From the NCBI RefSeq assembly GCF_020283565.1, contig NC_060062.1, positions 50,552,439 to 50,616,438 of the forward strand: a stretch of DNA of 64,000 nt, in the 5' to 3' direction. The notes beneath the pieces were generated by a model. That model did not search any database. It saw only the letters and a list, made by a program, of their open reading frames with translations, and was not told the origin of the DNA. Below are positions 32,611 through 44,344 of this stretch, piece by piece. Position 1 is the first letter of the stretch; each line of letters starts with the position of its first letter. A program made the position numbers and the translations under genes. The DNA is from Trifolium pratense. Its lineage: Eukaryota; Streptophyta; Magnoliopsida; Fabales; Fabaceae.

Positions 32611-34266
32611 CATTACATATTCTGACCATATTTTTTTAATTAATATATAAAGGAAAATATTATTATATAAAATGTTACTCCATTTATTTCAATGAATATT
32701 TTTAAAATATCAAATTTTAATATATGAAAATAAATATTATTATATAAAATGTTGTTTGATTTATTTCAGTAATTTTAAAATATTAACTTTTCATTATTTT
32801 AAATAATGAATAACTAAAATATTATTAGCAAAAATCGTGCATTAACATACATAAGATTGTCTATTACAACACTTTTTTGAGAGGGAGGAGTAGGAGTATG
32901 TATGTAGTTTCTTCTTCTCACTGCAAGTTTTCAGAGCGATTTCACCGGCCATATATACCACAGTACCAAAAACATGCTTAGAATGATTTTTACTTTTAGT
33001 TTTAAATATTTAATGATCAACTTGCAAACATTCACGATTTCATGTATAACTCCATAAATACCATCGATCTAGCTACAGCAGCATTGGTGAAAAAGACACA
33101 TCTTGCTGACATATGTGGTTAATTTTCAACATTTGTTTTTCACTTTGTTAAAATTAGCTTTTCTGGGAATTATATGTTAAAAAAAGTAAAATTATAATTT
33201 AAAACAATTATTTTAAAAATAGTTTGAGAAGAAAGAACAACTATATTTTAAGATAGAAGTAGTACGAAATGCAACGTCTTTTATTTGCAATATTTTCATC
33301 TTTAATATAAGTTGGTAACATATATATATGAATTGATTAAAATCATATATATACATATGAAATATTGTGTATTTTGCGTAAAAAGAAAAACGGTTTGTAT
33401 TCTTTTTATTTTTTTCCTATGATAAAAGTGGGTTTTCATTTAAATAATAAGAGTAAAAGTGGGAAAAAATGATAAGCTATAAGTTCATAAGCTATTTGAA
33501 ATATCATCGAGAAAATAAGTTATATGTCAGTAAAATAAACTATAAGCTCTTTCTGAAAAGACTATTCCAAATAGATATTGTAGCTTATTAGCTATAAGAC
33601 ATAAACTATAAGATAATTTTTTTTCATGCCAAACAGTGTCTAATTATGTATGTGTTATTTTTTCATTAATTAAAATTCTTACATCATGGGCTTGATGGTT
33701 AAGGTGCACATCTTTTTCCACACATGTCTTTATTTGTTTAAGCTTAAAAAAAAATCTAGAGATTTTGTAAAAAATCTAAAGCTATTTTTCGTTTGTTTAA
33801 AATCATAAAAATCTATTTTTTTAGAAGATTATTTCTCTATATTTTCCTCTGTTTATATATTCTCTATTTTCCTCACTCTGTCTCCACTATTATGGAAAAG
33901 GAGGAAGAGTATTTCTCTTCTTTGGGTGAAATATGTTCCTACTAGTTACTTTTAATTTGGTATGGATGCAACTATAATCAATTAATCAATAATCAAAAAT
34001 GCTCATATACACAAAATCCAAACTTATATTCATATAAATGCTTATTACCAAATGAAATAAATAAATAAACAAACAAAATTCCTCCCTATGTACATATTGA
34101 AATTCTCATATGTTTCTTTCTCTTACAAATTTCACACTCGTTTCTTCATAACTCCATTCCTTTTGCTTCAAAAAAAAAAAAAAAAACTCCATTCCTTTCT
34201 CACCATCTCCTTTAATTTTTAATATTCTATGACTCAAATATGAGAAAATCATTATCCTTTCACAGG
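32611..34266. other. Intergenic AT-rich spacer with MITE-like debris
   Basis: 33,450-33,650 has repeated ATAAGCTATAAG words resembling a decayed MITE. 33,740-33,840 resembles the outer MITE at 57,199. No coding exon is recognisable, and no further IQD exon is evident. Confidence 0.4.
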
Positions 34267-34989
34267 TTAGTATTGCGTGTGATCAAAGGTACCAAGTAAC
34301 TGTCTGGCACGAACCTTGACTTGTAATCGAACAAGCGCGTGCATACATTGCATCGCTATACGCGATTGTCTCCTCACACACACCCCACGAACCAATGCTT
34401 GCAATTTCACTAGGCTTTTCAATGCTCTATGCGCTCTTCTTGCCTGCAACATAATAGAAAATACAAACATTAACATCTAATTACTGACTTTGACCATTAA
34501 AAAAAACACGAGAATTAAGAACTAGTAGAATATACTACTATATATATATATTTGGATTTGCCGCAATTAACAATTTCACACATTCACATAGTTAACATGT
34601 TGGTGGTTGTTCAGATGAACGATTTCGAATTTCAATGCATATTGATTTTGAAATTCATACAACTATATGCTTGTTAGCAAAATTGAAATAGTAGCTACAA
34701 ATTATGAAATACTACATACAAGATGACCCCTAAAATAAGCTTGAATCTTGATTGCTGCAAAGTCTTCCTTAGTGAATAATGTGATTGATGAAGAATTAAT
34801 AGTTGATGATGGCAAACTGATAAAATCTTCTTTGGAGGTGGTAATGGTTGATTCATTTCTATGTATGGCTTGTTGGGTTTGATTTATGCAAACAATTGTA
34901 CGAGGAGGGAGAGTTATGTCTTTGTTGGACTTGGATGATCTTAGGAACTTTGTTGTAACGATTCTTAACCATTTTTTGGATACACCCAT
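34267..34989 (-). CDS. Short IQ67-domain (IQD) calmodulin-binding protein
   Basis: Two exons, 34,989-34,720 and 34,443-34,267, join at a phase 0 GT..AG intron to give 148 residues. IQD proteins bind calmodulin and are linked to microtubules and cell shape. The IQ67 core spans about residues 79-140: [14 protein letters not shown], then [20 protein letters not shown] and [20 protein letters not shown], with the intron inside the first IQ motif at the position characteristic of the family. The protein ends soon after RARQLL, like the very small Arabidopsis IQD19/IQD20 type, whereas most IQDs exceed 300 residues. CTTG|GTACCT near the end could alternatively be a donor to an exon I did not find. 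Confidence 0.85.
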
Positions 34990-36293
34990 TTTAGTTTAGA
35001 TTGTTTATTTTTAGTATGGAATGTGATTTGATTTATTTACACTTTGGGAGGAAGTGACGTAAAGAAATGGGAGAGTTTGTTTATATTGGAAGACATGTTT
35101 GGTTTGAAATGTCAGAAAAGGAAAAACGTGGGGAGATGATTTTGGTTTCTCACTGATACAGTCAGTTCAGTATTGTGATTTAGAAGCATTTTCTTTGGAT
35201 TTGGATTTGGATTGCACGTCACATGTATAAGAATAAGACATTCTTTTTTATTTTTTTAGCATGGTACCAACTTAGCAATAATTAATTTCCCTTGAAAAAC
35301 TTGTGAGACATAAAATTAAGATCCTCTGTACTTACTTTCTATTCAGCCATTTCTCTTGCTCTTTAATCAAATGATTAATAAATTAATTAATTAATTAATT
35401 AAAAGAAATAGTTTTAAAGAGAGAAAAAATATGAATGGACGACTGAGATATAACAGCACAAACAACGGGAGATAATAGGTTGGAGAGGATTCAGATCGAA
35501 GACATAAAAAGTAATTGAACCACCGGCCGCTAACATTTTTAAGACCACTAATAAGTAAAAACTTGTTAAAAATATTATGCTTTTGATCAAAATTTTAGGT
35601 AAGATATATTAAATTTTTGAGTGAAGACTAAAAAAATTTAGTCTTCGTTTAAGAAATAAAAGAGATACTCCTTCCAGTCCTATATATAAGAAACATCTCA
35701 TTTTTTAGATTCATTCTAGAATTGATGTATCTAGACTATAATATGGTCTAAATACATGAATTTTATAATGGAACTTTGATAAACCCACTTATTTATCTAG
35801 ACTATAATATGGTCTAAATACTAGAATTGATGTATTGAAAGAGTTTTCACAAACATAATTATTCAGTTGATAGAAACATTATATGTGATATATATGAATT
35901 ATAGTTGGAACTTTGATAAACCCACTTATTTATCTTCTTGGAAAATTTTAACCATTAAATAATTTGAGAAACAAAATGTATTGAAAGTGGAATGTAGAGT
36001 TTCAATATTGTTCATTGTTGTCACCGATAACATGCTCCCTTGCAACTAATTTTTTTTTTAAACAGCAAAAATCGGTAATTAATTGTTAATATTTAACACC
36101 TTGTGACCCATTTTTTAAACTAGTTGAGTTATTCACACATCTCTCTTGCTTTGGTACCTTTAAAATAAATTAATCCAACTGATGCAAATATTATTATTCT
36201 AGTGGCTAGTAGGAATTAGTGATCTTGTGCATATGAACAAAATTGCATTTATCTCTTCCTATTTTGTTTTTGTTTTCACCATCCCTGTTTTTT
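34990..36293. other. Intergenic spacer with internal short duplications
   Basis: AT-rich, non-coding. A 27-bp unit (ATCTAGACTATAATATGGTC plus 7 bases) occurs near 35,730 and 35,797. GGAACTTTGATAAACCCACT occurs near 35,769 and 35,909. A Stowaway-like end begins near 35,668. Confidence 0.5.
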
Positions 36294-36311
36294 TCTTTAC
36301 CGTTGATTTGT

Positions 36312-36430
36312 TTTTTTAAGAAACTAAATTAACCCACTCAAATTGGCACCAGAGAGAATCGAACATCAGACCTCAAGAGGAGCACACTCACAGATCCCAA
36401 GCCAATACCAATGCATCAACCCAAGTGGGT
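36312..36430 (-). mobile_element. tRNA-derived SINE (119 bp)
   Basis: An 18-bp duplication TCTTTACCGTTGATTTGT flanks it (36,294-36,311 and 36,431-36,448). On the minus strand the insert has an A box-like TGGTATTGGCTTGGGA and a box B-like GGTCTGATGTTCGATTC, and ends in AAAAAA. This is the layout of a tRNA-derived SINE moved by LINE machinery. Confidence 0.85.
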
Positions 36431-36660
36431 TCTTTACCGTTGATTTGTGAACATTATTGTGTGGTACACTTTTACGCATAAAATTACTCTTTCTCGTTTT
36501 ATATAAGAAACAATTCATTTTTTAAATTAAAGGAAAAATTCTCTTAGACTATTTGAGGACAAATTTTTTGCCCCTTCACCCGAAATTTCATTTTTGCACT
36601 AGCGAAAAAACTTCGGAACGTGTTTTCCTATTTGAGCAACTAGTGGCCCATTGTAAAGTA

Positions 36661-36817
36661 CTCTCTCCGTTACTTTTTTATAAGAAACACTCAATTTTCT
36701 AGGTTTATTAAATAAATAAATGATGTATCTAAGCTATAATATCAATTAAATACATCAATTATTCAATGAACTTTAAAAAGTCAAATATTTTTTATAAAAA
36801 TGAACGGAGGGATCGAG
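36661..36817. mobile_element. Stowaway-like MITE (157 bp)
   Basis: The left end is CTCTCTCCGTTACTTTTTTA and the inverted right end is CTCGATCCCTCCGTTCATTT. TA occurs on both sides. Non-coding. Confidence 0.65.
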
Positions 36818-36904
36818 TATTAGTTAAACATATTGTAATAAAGAATTTTTTGTACAATTTTTTTTAAATTTTTTTTCTTTATAGATTTTTTTTTATCTTA
36901 GAAC

Positions 36905-37200
36905 TATTGCAGCTCATCTGACTTGCTAGCGTATGAGTTGTGTGGACAGAAAGAAATCACAAGTTGTCCAGAGGCTCAACCAATACTCTTCATCAGATGT
37001 TGGACAAGATCAAACTGTTTTCTTATAAGTGGTTTGAAGACGACGAATGTTTCTTTAGTCTCAAACTACCATAGCTGGTAGTCTAGTCCTTTTTTATGTT
37101 TGAGCCTTGTATGATCATTTGTATTTCTTTTTGTGACTATGTGTAAACTCTGGTAGTCTATCTCGACACATTTTATGGTGAGGAAATTTTTTTGTTAATA
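36905..37200 (+). pseudogene. 5'-truncated LINE ORF2 tail and 3' UTR
   Basis: Plus-strand translation reads LQLI, stop, LASV, stop, VVWTERNHKL, then TLHQMLDKIKLFSYKWFE. This lines up with the C-terminus of the intact LINE ORF2 at 18,479 (QLIWLACVWVVWTERNHRLF and HHMLDKIKTFSYRWLK). Two in-frame stops and the missing 5' part make it a dead 5'-truncated copy of a related but diverged element. Confidence 0.85.
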
Positions 37201-37653
37201 TATTTGATTTTAGCTTTTTCAAAATATTTTAAAAATATAAAAAAATTATTTTGTTAAGTTTAGATTCTGTTCTTGTTTAGGATTTTTTTTTGGGTACAAA
37301 AGAATAACAAGTGTCAAGTGTTAATTTTTTTTTTTTTTAATCTAGTTCGAGAGTCAATAGTGGTTTCAAATCCTTCCGATCGCAATTGCGGGGAGTGATG
37401 GTGAGTGTCAAGTGTTTAGGATATACTATGAAGTATGAACCCATACTCATCATAATGTGATATCCCTTTAATATCATCGTGGACACGTTCTCATAGACAC
37501 AAATTATCATAACATCATCATTACCAAACGCAACAACCCGGTATATCATTTGCAAAATCTTATCTTATTTTTCTTGTTTAATTTCTAATAACGTTTGTTT
37601 CCTACTTGTTATTGTAACACCCGTAACATGTTTGTCAAAATGCTTAACAGAGA
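37201..37653. other. Upstream region of the UPF0548 gene
   Basis: AT-rich leader/promoter side. It has homopolymer T runs at 37,326-37,338 and no recognisable gene. Confidence 0.4.
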
Positions 37654-40600
37654 ATGGTTTTCTTCACCTGGGTTCGCCCCACTACCCAAGATCAAAATAC
37701 TTGCATAAACAAGTAAGTACCTCATAATTCAACATTTCGAAACCATATTCGACGTTGATGATTATTTTCTATGGCTCATACGTACCTTTTTTTTATTTTA
37801 TCAGGTCAGGTACTTTCAATTATGATGATAAGTATAAAGGAGCTACTGCTAAATCCTTGTCTTCCCTTAAAGAAGATAAAGGGTTCTCTAAAGATGGTTT
37901 TTTACTCAATAACGCGCGAGTTCTTATGGGTACTGGTGTTGATACTTTCGAAAAGGGCAAGAGTGCTCTAAGAAGTTGGAGGTATGTTTATGCATCATTG
38001 CATATCAAATTGAGCTTCAGCATATTCAATAAATGTTTATGCATCATGATCATGCTACTTTTCCTTAGAAATGAAATTAGTTACTAGTTTGTTAGTGAGA
38101 AAATAGACAAATTGGTCATTGAAATTGTAAGCATCATGCTATGTCTTGTTAGTAATTGCAATTATGCATGAACTAATTACTGGCAAATTAGTCCTTGAGA
38201 GACCTAAACTTCATAGGTGTAAGTTGTAGTATTGATGTGGGATCAATGTGGAGAAGTCACATATTTTGTTAACGTGTCATGTCACAGTGTCTAACGGTAA
38301 ATGTTAACAGATAGACTATTTTGAGTTAAATTTTACAATTTCAAGGAAATATTTACCAATTTGCAAAAATCAAGGACTATTTTGACTGATGCTTATAATT
38401 TCGATGACCAATTTGCCAATTCACTCGTTTGTTAGTGCTTAGTACTAGTTAGTTGGTCTTTTTCACTCTGTATAAGTGATAAGTGATATTATAATAGCTT
38501 GATTTAATTACACTTTTTACCTATTTAAATAAATCAAAAACAAATTACATTTTTCTACTAATCATTTCCTCTTTCGGATCCATGTTTCTCAATACTTCGT
38601 CTTTTAAGGACAAACCTTTGGGCATAAATATGTATTCAGAATTAGTTTTATTTGAACTGTATATTCAAGGGTTGATTGATGTACCCTTATTTTCTCACAT
38701 CAAACTCATTTTAGAGAGTTTTTCCTTTCCTTGTTTTAATGTTTGTGGATTTAGATAGATTTTTAATGGAAAATTTGTCGCAGACATTTTGGAATGAATT
38801 GGGCATTTGTTGATCCCAAAACACCAATCAAACAAGGAGCAAAGTTTTGTATTTGTGTCAAGGAGTTCCTTCCCTGGCTTATGATGCCACTTCAGGTTGT
38901 GTATGTAAATGAAACTAGAGCTACCAAAAAAAGTGGGGCCTCCTTTGGTTTTGGAAGTGGAACTCTTCAGGGTCACTTACTGGTTACTTCTTTTTCTCTC
39001 ATCTTGTTGGTTTTCTTTTACTCTTCTTATTTTGGGCTGGTTGAAAATTTGAAGGTATCTCGCAATTTGATGATTTTGACTATGCTGACAACTATGTGGA
39101 ATGAGTGGTCACACAAGAAAAGATAGAATTAAGAATAATTTATCAGATAAAATCAAGCTAGCAACTTAGCATGTATCATGGTAAAATGAACTAATTTTCC
39201 CTATGTAGTTTGAGAACGTGTGGAGAAAACTGTTAGAGCCTTGGTAAGAAGTAAGGACCATAAATGAAATGAAGTGTAGTTCAATAGTTAAAGGTAGATT
39301 GAGAACTAGAAAACTATGAGCCAAACTATGAGCCAAATCATCAGAAGTCTTTAAACATAACTTGTGATAGAAAGCACTTTGATGTTTTGTGATCCATACA
39401 ACCAAGCCAACCTAGTGCGGAAAAGGTTTTGTAATTGTTGACTTTGTCAACAACTACACGAGTTATCAAACACATTAAATTAGGCATGCAAGTATTGAAC
39501 ATTTTCTCCTGAGATCTTGAAAATAAATTCATATAACATACAAAAATCTGAACCTTATCAATCAGTATGTTTATTTACTTGTTATGAAAATACCATTAGA
39601 ATTAGTTATAATCTATACAGTGTTGCATTAAGATTACATTTTCTCAAATCCACACGCAACCTAATAGTTAAGCACAGTGTGCATAATTGCTGAGCCCTCT
39701 CTCCGTCTCCGCCATATGTGTTGTTCATGTAGCATTGTCCTAGGAATTGAAAAGGTATAATAAATAAACGTGTTATTTTTATTTATTTCTGAGACCTGAA
39801 TCAGCTCCTTTGCAAGTTTAATAGATGGAGAGATTCTTTGTGTAGCATTTTTAATGAGTATGTGTTTTTTTTTTGGTCTGTAATGAGTATGTGTTTTATC
39901 TTTGCTCTTTTCCTGCATATTGAAAATTAGGAATTAGGAATAGCAAGTAATTACAGATATCCATGCGTAACTATAACCATTTTACAGACTTCTTTTGGAT
40001 CGAAAAACTTCAATTTTGAACACGTCTTCACTTTTCCTTCATCGAGGTCATCCTTGTGGATTGTGATGCTTACGTTATTTTATCATAATCAAAACTTCTT
40101 TGTGATCTTCATGTTTAACTTGGCAATTTTTTACTATAGCTTTATCTACTTAACAATGCATATTTTGCTTTTGAAAATGCTTTGCATACTATTTACTTGC
40201 AAGGGTTTACGAAAGTTGTTTTTCATTCATTCTCAGAAATTCTTAACAGCAAATTGTGGAGCCACTCAAGTTTCGGTTTAAATTGTACAATTACTAATAA
40301 GGTCACATCTATGATGTTTTATTTTGTAGTCATTACTATACTTACTTTTATATGGGGTTTTCTGTGTAAAAAAGCAAAGAGAACTCCCTCATAGTCTTTA
40401 TTTCTTAATAGACATTGTTTCTTTCTTCATAATTAGTCCCGTGTTTGATTTTATCATACATTTAGGAGTATCTTCTAGTAAATTAGCATAAAAACTGCTC
40501 AGATATGGTGTGGATTGTGGAGCTAATATGTCCATATTTTCTGAAAATGATTTCTGAGTTTTTCTTACTCTTAATTAGTATGTTGGCCTTTTCGCAAATA

Positions 40601-40848
40601 AAGCTATTGAAAAGCATTGTACACTGATGAGTTCAAATTTGTTATCTTTTTTGCAACAGGCAGGAGAAGAACGCTTTTCAATTGAGATTGATGAGAACAA
40701 TCAAGTTTGGTATGAAATACTTTCTTTCTCAAAGCCTGCCCACATTTTATCATTTGTTGGCTACCCATATGTGATGCTTAGGCAAAAATACTTTGCTCAC
40801 GAATCTGCCAAGGTAATGCTGAAACACATTAATTCATCAAAATCCTAA
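37654..40848 (+). CDS. UPF0548 / DUF1990 family protein (At2g17695-like)
   Basis: Four exons, 37,654-37,712, 37,805-37,981, 38,784-38,982 and 40,660-40,848, join in frame to 207 residues. All junctions are GT..AG, and exon 1 (MVFFTWVRPTTQDQN) is too short to stand out by itself. Conserved DUF1990 phrases include SGTFNYDDKYKGAT, ARVLMGTG, FGMNWAFVDPKTPIKQGAKF, PLQVVYVNETR, GFGSGTLQGHLL, AGEERFSIEID and FSKPAHILSFVGYPYVMLRQ. Length agrees with plant relatives. The biochemical role of the family is not established; an ability to bind small hydrophobic ligands has been suggested from fold. Intron 3 is 1,677 bp. The final exon reads through a GTAATG that could look like a donor, but the family shows coding sequence there. 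Confidence 0.93.
37982..38783 (+). other. UPF0548 gene intron 2
   Basis: An 802-bp intron with donor GTATGT and acceptor GTCGCAG, splitting an arginine codon. Non-coding with no recognised element. Confidence 0.8.
38983..40659 (+). other. UPF0548 gene intron 3
   Basis: A 1,677-bp intron in phase 0, with donor GTTACT and acceptor CAACAG. The short frames within it on both strands are not supported by any similarity I recognise. Confidence 0.75.
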
Positions 40849-42456
40849 TGTAAATATTTTACATTATTTGCAACCACAGTAGATTTGAATCTCTAATTTC
40901 TCAGATCTCTCTTTTTAAATAAATATTCTGCCTCCTTTTCCTTTTGTAAAATGTTTCTCCAAAATCTTCAATCATTGAACTGTGTCAAGGGGTAATGAAT
41001 TATGAGTACTTATTTAGTACAAATTGAAATGGAGTGGATTCTTAATTTCAGCGCTGTGTTTAACTTTGTTGGCAAGAGTAAGATACATCAGTTTATTTTA
41101 AAGTCATGATTAAACAGGTGATTTAATGTGAACAATAAGGCAATTAGCTAGCCGAAAGAAAGAAAAAAGAAGAAACATTATTAAAACAATTACTCTGGTT
41201 TGTGGTTGAGAAACTATACAACATGACATACTTTGCAATAGAATTAGAAGAAAGTACTTTGAAAGCAGTTGTGATTTTTACCATTACACTTATTCATATA
41301 TTTTGAAAGGAATTTTAACCCTATGGTCAATCATCACAGTGGACAATGGTGCTACATTCTAACAATAGACTTATGAACTGGATAGTTCTTTTCCTATTAG
41401 ACTGCATAATTACACCATAAATCAGCTATTCCTAGCAAAATAAAAGCTACAACTCATGTACCTCCTTTGTATCACAGATGTTACTTGGGGAATATCATTC
41501 AGGTGGATGATTGAGCAAGCATCTGGAATCTGGATGATACCTAAAACTGTTTTGACACATTCAAACTAGAAAATCTAAAATCAAATTTCTTTTATCAGGA
41601 AAACCATAATCATGCATTGACTGAGCAATGTAGAGTAATAATTTTATGTTTTGACGATAAATTCTTAACTGATAATGAATCAAAGACAGAAACAAGCTAG
41701 ATTGTAGTTACAGAATATAGAAGATGCCATGCTGATAGGATTCAATCCTCAAACTACATAATTTAATCTCATTTTATGCTTATACTGGAACAACAATGAC
41801 TTATATGTTCTTGATTCTTGTCTTGTTACAAAGTGAAATGGGTGAGTCAAAAAACTTGTGGTACTGATTATTTAGCAAATAAACTAAAAATTAAGCAGTA
41901 ATCAGAATCATTTTTTTTACAAATCAAGACCACCTCTCCATTTTTTTATGCCAAATTGTTGTATCAAAGACCAACTCTGCATTCTGCTCTTATTCAGGTA
42001 GAGTCATTCTTCTTCATGTAGAAGCTCTTACCGTTGGAATGACAACATATATATCAGTGAATTGATCAAATTAACCTTGAGACAGGTCACATACTCTAGT
42101 TTATCAGCTTAGGTGGATGAATCCACATATTCTTCACAATGCAAGGATCAAAGTGAAGTCTACAGAATTAGTGATTGTCCAAGTTGGACATACGAATGAC
42201 GATGAGTCATTCTCCATATAAAAGATTCTCCTCTTTAGTGACCATGAGTCATTCTCCATGTAAAATGTTCTCCTCAATAGTCTAATTTTTTTTCTCTCAT
42301 TAATATGAATAATTAAAGAGATATCAATTACTTTGTCAAAAAAAAATATATATCAATTACCTTATTTGGAGATACAATCAATAAAAAATAAAAATCCTAT
42401 CTATACATCGCACGATATTAATTTATAGATCTGGCTAACAAGTATCTCATGATATT
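40849..42456. repeat. Spacer containing an inverted copy of F-box cluster flanking DNA
   Basis: Read on the minus strand, 40,985-42,055 resembles DNA downstream of the F-box genes: it matches 54,990-55,740 in several blocks, for example TAGTTTGAATGTGTCAAAAC at 41,550-41,575 versus 55,358. Within it, 41,215-41,350 also resembles 49,550-49,690 in direct orientation. It is non-coding, and a likely product of local inverted duplication plus later rearrangement. Confidence 0.7.
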
Positions 42457-42473
42457 CTTTAAAGATTCTGTTT

Positions 42474-42677
42474 TTTTTTTTTGGTACAAGGGAAAGAAAA
42501 GGGAAAACAAACAACAAACAAATTATCTAAAAAATAAAGTCCCACAAGCATCAGCTAGCAGGAGGAGACTCATTCCATTAGGTGGAATAGCTATAGGAGA
42601 ATAAACTTCAGGGTTTCGTGCTCCAAGTTTGGCTAAATAATCCGCATAGGCATTGCCCTCTCGAAGTGTGTGAACAA
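42474..42677 (-). mobile_element. 5'-truncated LINE with RNase H tail (204 bp)
   Basis: CTTTAAAGATTCTGTTT flanks it on both sides (42,457-42,473 and 42,678-42,694). The minus strand translates to VVHTLREGNAYADYLAKLGA, the end of a LINE RNase H domain, then a stop, about 45 bp of 3' UTR and a short A-tail. This LINE lineage carries RNase H, unlike the intact LINE at 18,479. Target duplication and tail show target-primed insertion with 5' truncation. Confidence 0.9.
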
Positions 42678-42694
42678 CTTTAAAGATTCTGTTT

Positions 42695-43207
42695 AAATAA
42701 ATTATTTATTTAAAATGTTAAATATTTTAATTTTCAATGCATTGATTTAACATTAAAAAAAAATACATTGATTTAACATATTTTTTAAAAAATTATTATT
42801 TAAACTCCTTAAATAATATTAATAGTATCTCAAAAAAGCATTTCCCATAATTTATTAAAGTGTCAAAAACAAAACTTTACTACCACTAAGAAGACTTTCA
42901 ATTAAACGCTAAAAAAAGTTTCCTAGTTTTCTTCAAAACTAAGTAACATAAAAAACTGTTTTCATTACTACTTCTTTTCCTCAACCATCAAGATCTCAAA
43001 AGTGTTTATTCTTCCTTCTCCCTGCTTTCAATTTTCATTATTACCTCTTTTCTCAGTTACCTTCTTCTAAATAATCTCATAGCTATTTTCTACACTCTCT
43101 ACAACTTTTTCCAACAACCCTTCAAATCTACTAGAGATTAGAAACCAAACATCAAAAACACACAACAAATGTTTCATCATCTTTGAGTTCTTGTTCCTCT
43201 TCAGCCA
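42695..43207 (+). promoter_or_regulatory. Leader and promoter of F-box gene 1, with uORF
   Basis: Upstream DNA resembles the 5' flanks of F-box genes 2 and 3 (TTTCTACACTCT, ACCAAACATCA). The TATATAGAG present before genes 2 and 3 is CTACTAGAG here (about 43,128-43,136). A five-codon upstream ORF (ATG at 43,169, TGA at 43,184-43,186) precedes the main start. Confidence 0.55.
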
Positions 43208-44344
43208 ATGGATGAGAAAGTAGATTGGTCTCAACTCCCTATAGAACTATGGCCCAAGATAGGAAAATCTCTTGATAATCACATAGATGTTCTTAGATTT
43301 CGCAGTGTTTGTGAATCATTTCGTTCTTCCATTCCTCACTGTCTTCCAAATTCTCCTTCTTTTCCTTTACAACTAACTCATCCCATCAACAACAGAGTAA
43401 TCCCCACTTTCCTCAATTTAGCTACCATTTACCTTATTAAACCAACTCATGAAAGTTCCAGCACAAATTTATCTTCTTCTTCTTCTTCCAAAGGTTGGTT
43501 GATTAAAGTTGAAGAATCAAACAATCATCCTTTGAGGAGTTTGTTGGGTCCTATCTCCGACCGAAAATTATCATATCCTCTTAGTAATAATGCTTCTCTA
43601 ATGCTATTGAACTTGTTGAATTATAGGGTCATTGAGCTATGCAAATCATATTCATGTAGAGGTCGAAGAACTAGATGGTTTTCATGTAAGGTGAGAAAAG
43701 TTGTGTTCTATCCTAACTCTCCTTGGATCAATGTCAAGGATTGTGTAGCTTTTTGTATCTTTCAAAAAGGTAGAATAGGATTCATTAAACATGGTGCTAA
43801 AAATTGGAAACTTGTGGATCACAAGAATTGCAACTATGATGATGTTATTGTGTTTAAGGGTCAGTTTTATGTTACTGATAAATGCGGAACTATTTCACGG
43901 TTTGATGTTTGTTCTTTGAAGTTGATACAATTTTCGCCTCCTTTGTGTGGTTTTGGAAACAAGAAAGATTTGGTGGAATCTTGTGGTAGTCTTTATGTCG
44001 TTGATAGATATTACGAAAGCAGTGACGAAGGCAGTGACGAAAGCAGTGAAGACTTTGGTCGAGATGAGGTTGTGGAATGTTTCAAAGTTTATAAGTTGGA
44101 TGAAGAATGTGGAAAATGGGTTGATGTGAAAAACTTGAGAGATAGAACTTTCATTTTGAGCAATACTTGTAACTTTTCTGTTTCTGCTGAAGAATTGATT
44201 GGATATCAAGGGAATTGTATCTACTTTAAGGATACTTTTGATGTTCGTATGTATAATTTGGAAGATCATAGAATTGTTACGGTTGATTTTCATCCTAGTA
44301 TTGACAAGTCTTTGTGGTCTAATGCTCCTTGTGTGAGAAGGTGA
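43208..44344 (+). CDS. F-box/DUF295 (SKIP23-like) protein, copy 1
   Basis: A single-exon 378-residue protein. The N-terminal F-box (about 6-43, WSQLPIELWPKIGKSLDNHI) would bind an SKP1-like adaptor in an SCF ubiquitin ligase. The C-terminal DUF295 region (about 210-370, DDVIVFKGQFYVTDK, GSLYVVDRYYESS) probably contacts the substrate. It is the shortest of three tandem paralogues: it lacks the MISLF-type N-terminal extension, having an untranslated CAACAAATGTTTCATC leader in its place. A small in-frame repeat of the GCAGTGACGAA type (SDEGSDESSED) is found only in this copy. The substrate is unknown. Confidence 0.92.
   Translation: MDEKVDWSQLPIELWPKIGKSLDNHIDVLRFRSVCESFRSSIPHCLPNSPSFPLQLTHPINNRVIPTFLNLATIYLIKPTHESSSTNLSSSSSSKGWLIKVEESNNHPLRSLLGPISDRKLSYPLSNNASLMLLNLLNYRVIELCKSYSCRGRRTRWFSCKVRKVVFYPNSPWINVKDCVAFCIFQKGRIGFIKHGAKNWKLVDHKNCNYDDVIVFKGQFYVTDKCGTISRFDVCSLKLIQFSPPLCGFGNKKDLVESCGSLYVVDRYYESSDEGSDESSEDFGRDEVVECFKVYKLDEECGKWVDVKNLRDRTFILSNTCNFSVSAEELIGYQGNCIYFKDTFDVRMYNLEDHRIVTVDFHPSIDKSLWSNAPCVRR

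Noticed and set aside
40801..40848. Possible donor splice site GTAATG within the last UPF0548 exon
   Set aside because: Reading through gives VMLKHINSSKS, which resembles the C-terminus I recall for the plant family, so I kept a single final exon.
43895..44293. 132-codon minus-strand frame inside F-box gene 1
   Set aside because: Antisense shadow of the DUF295 region.
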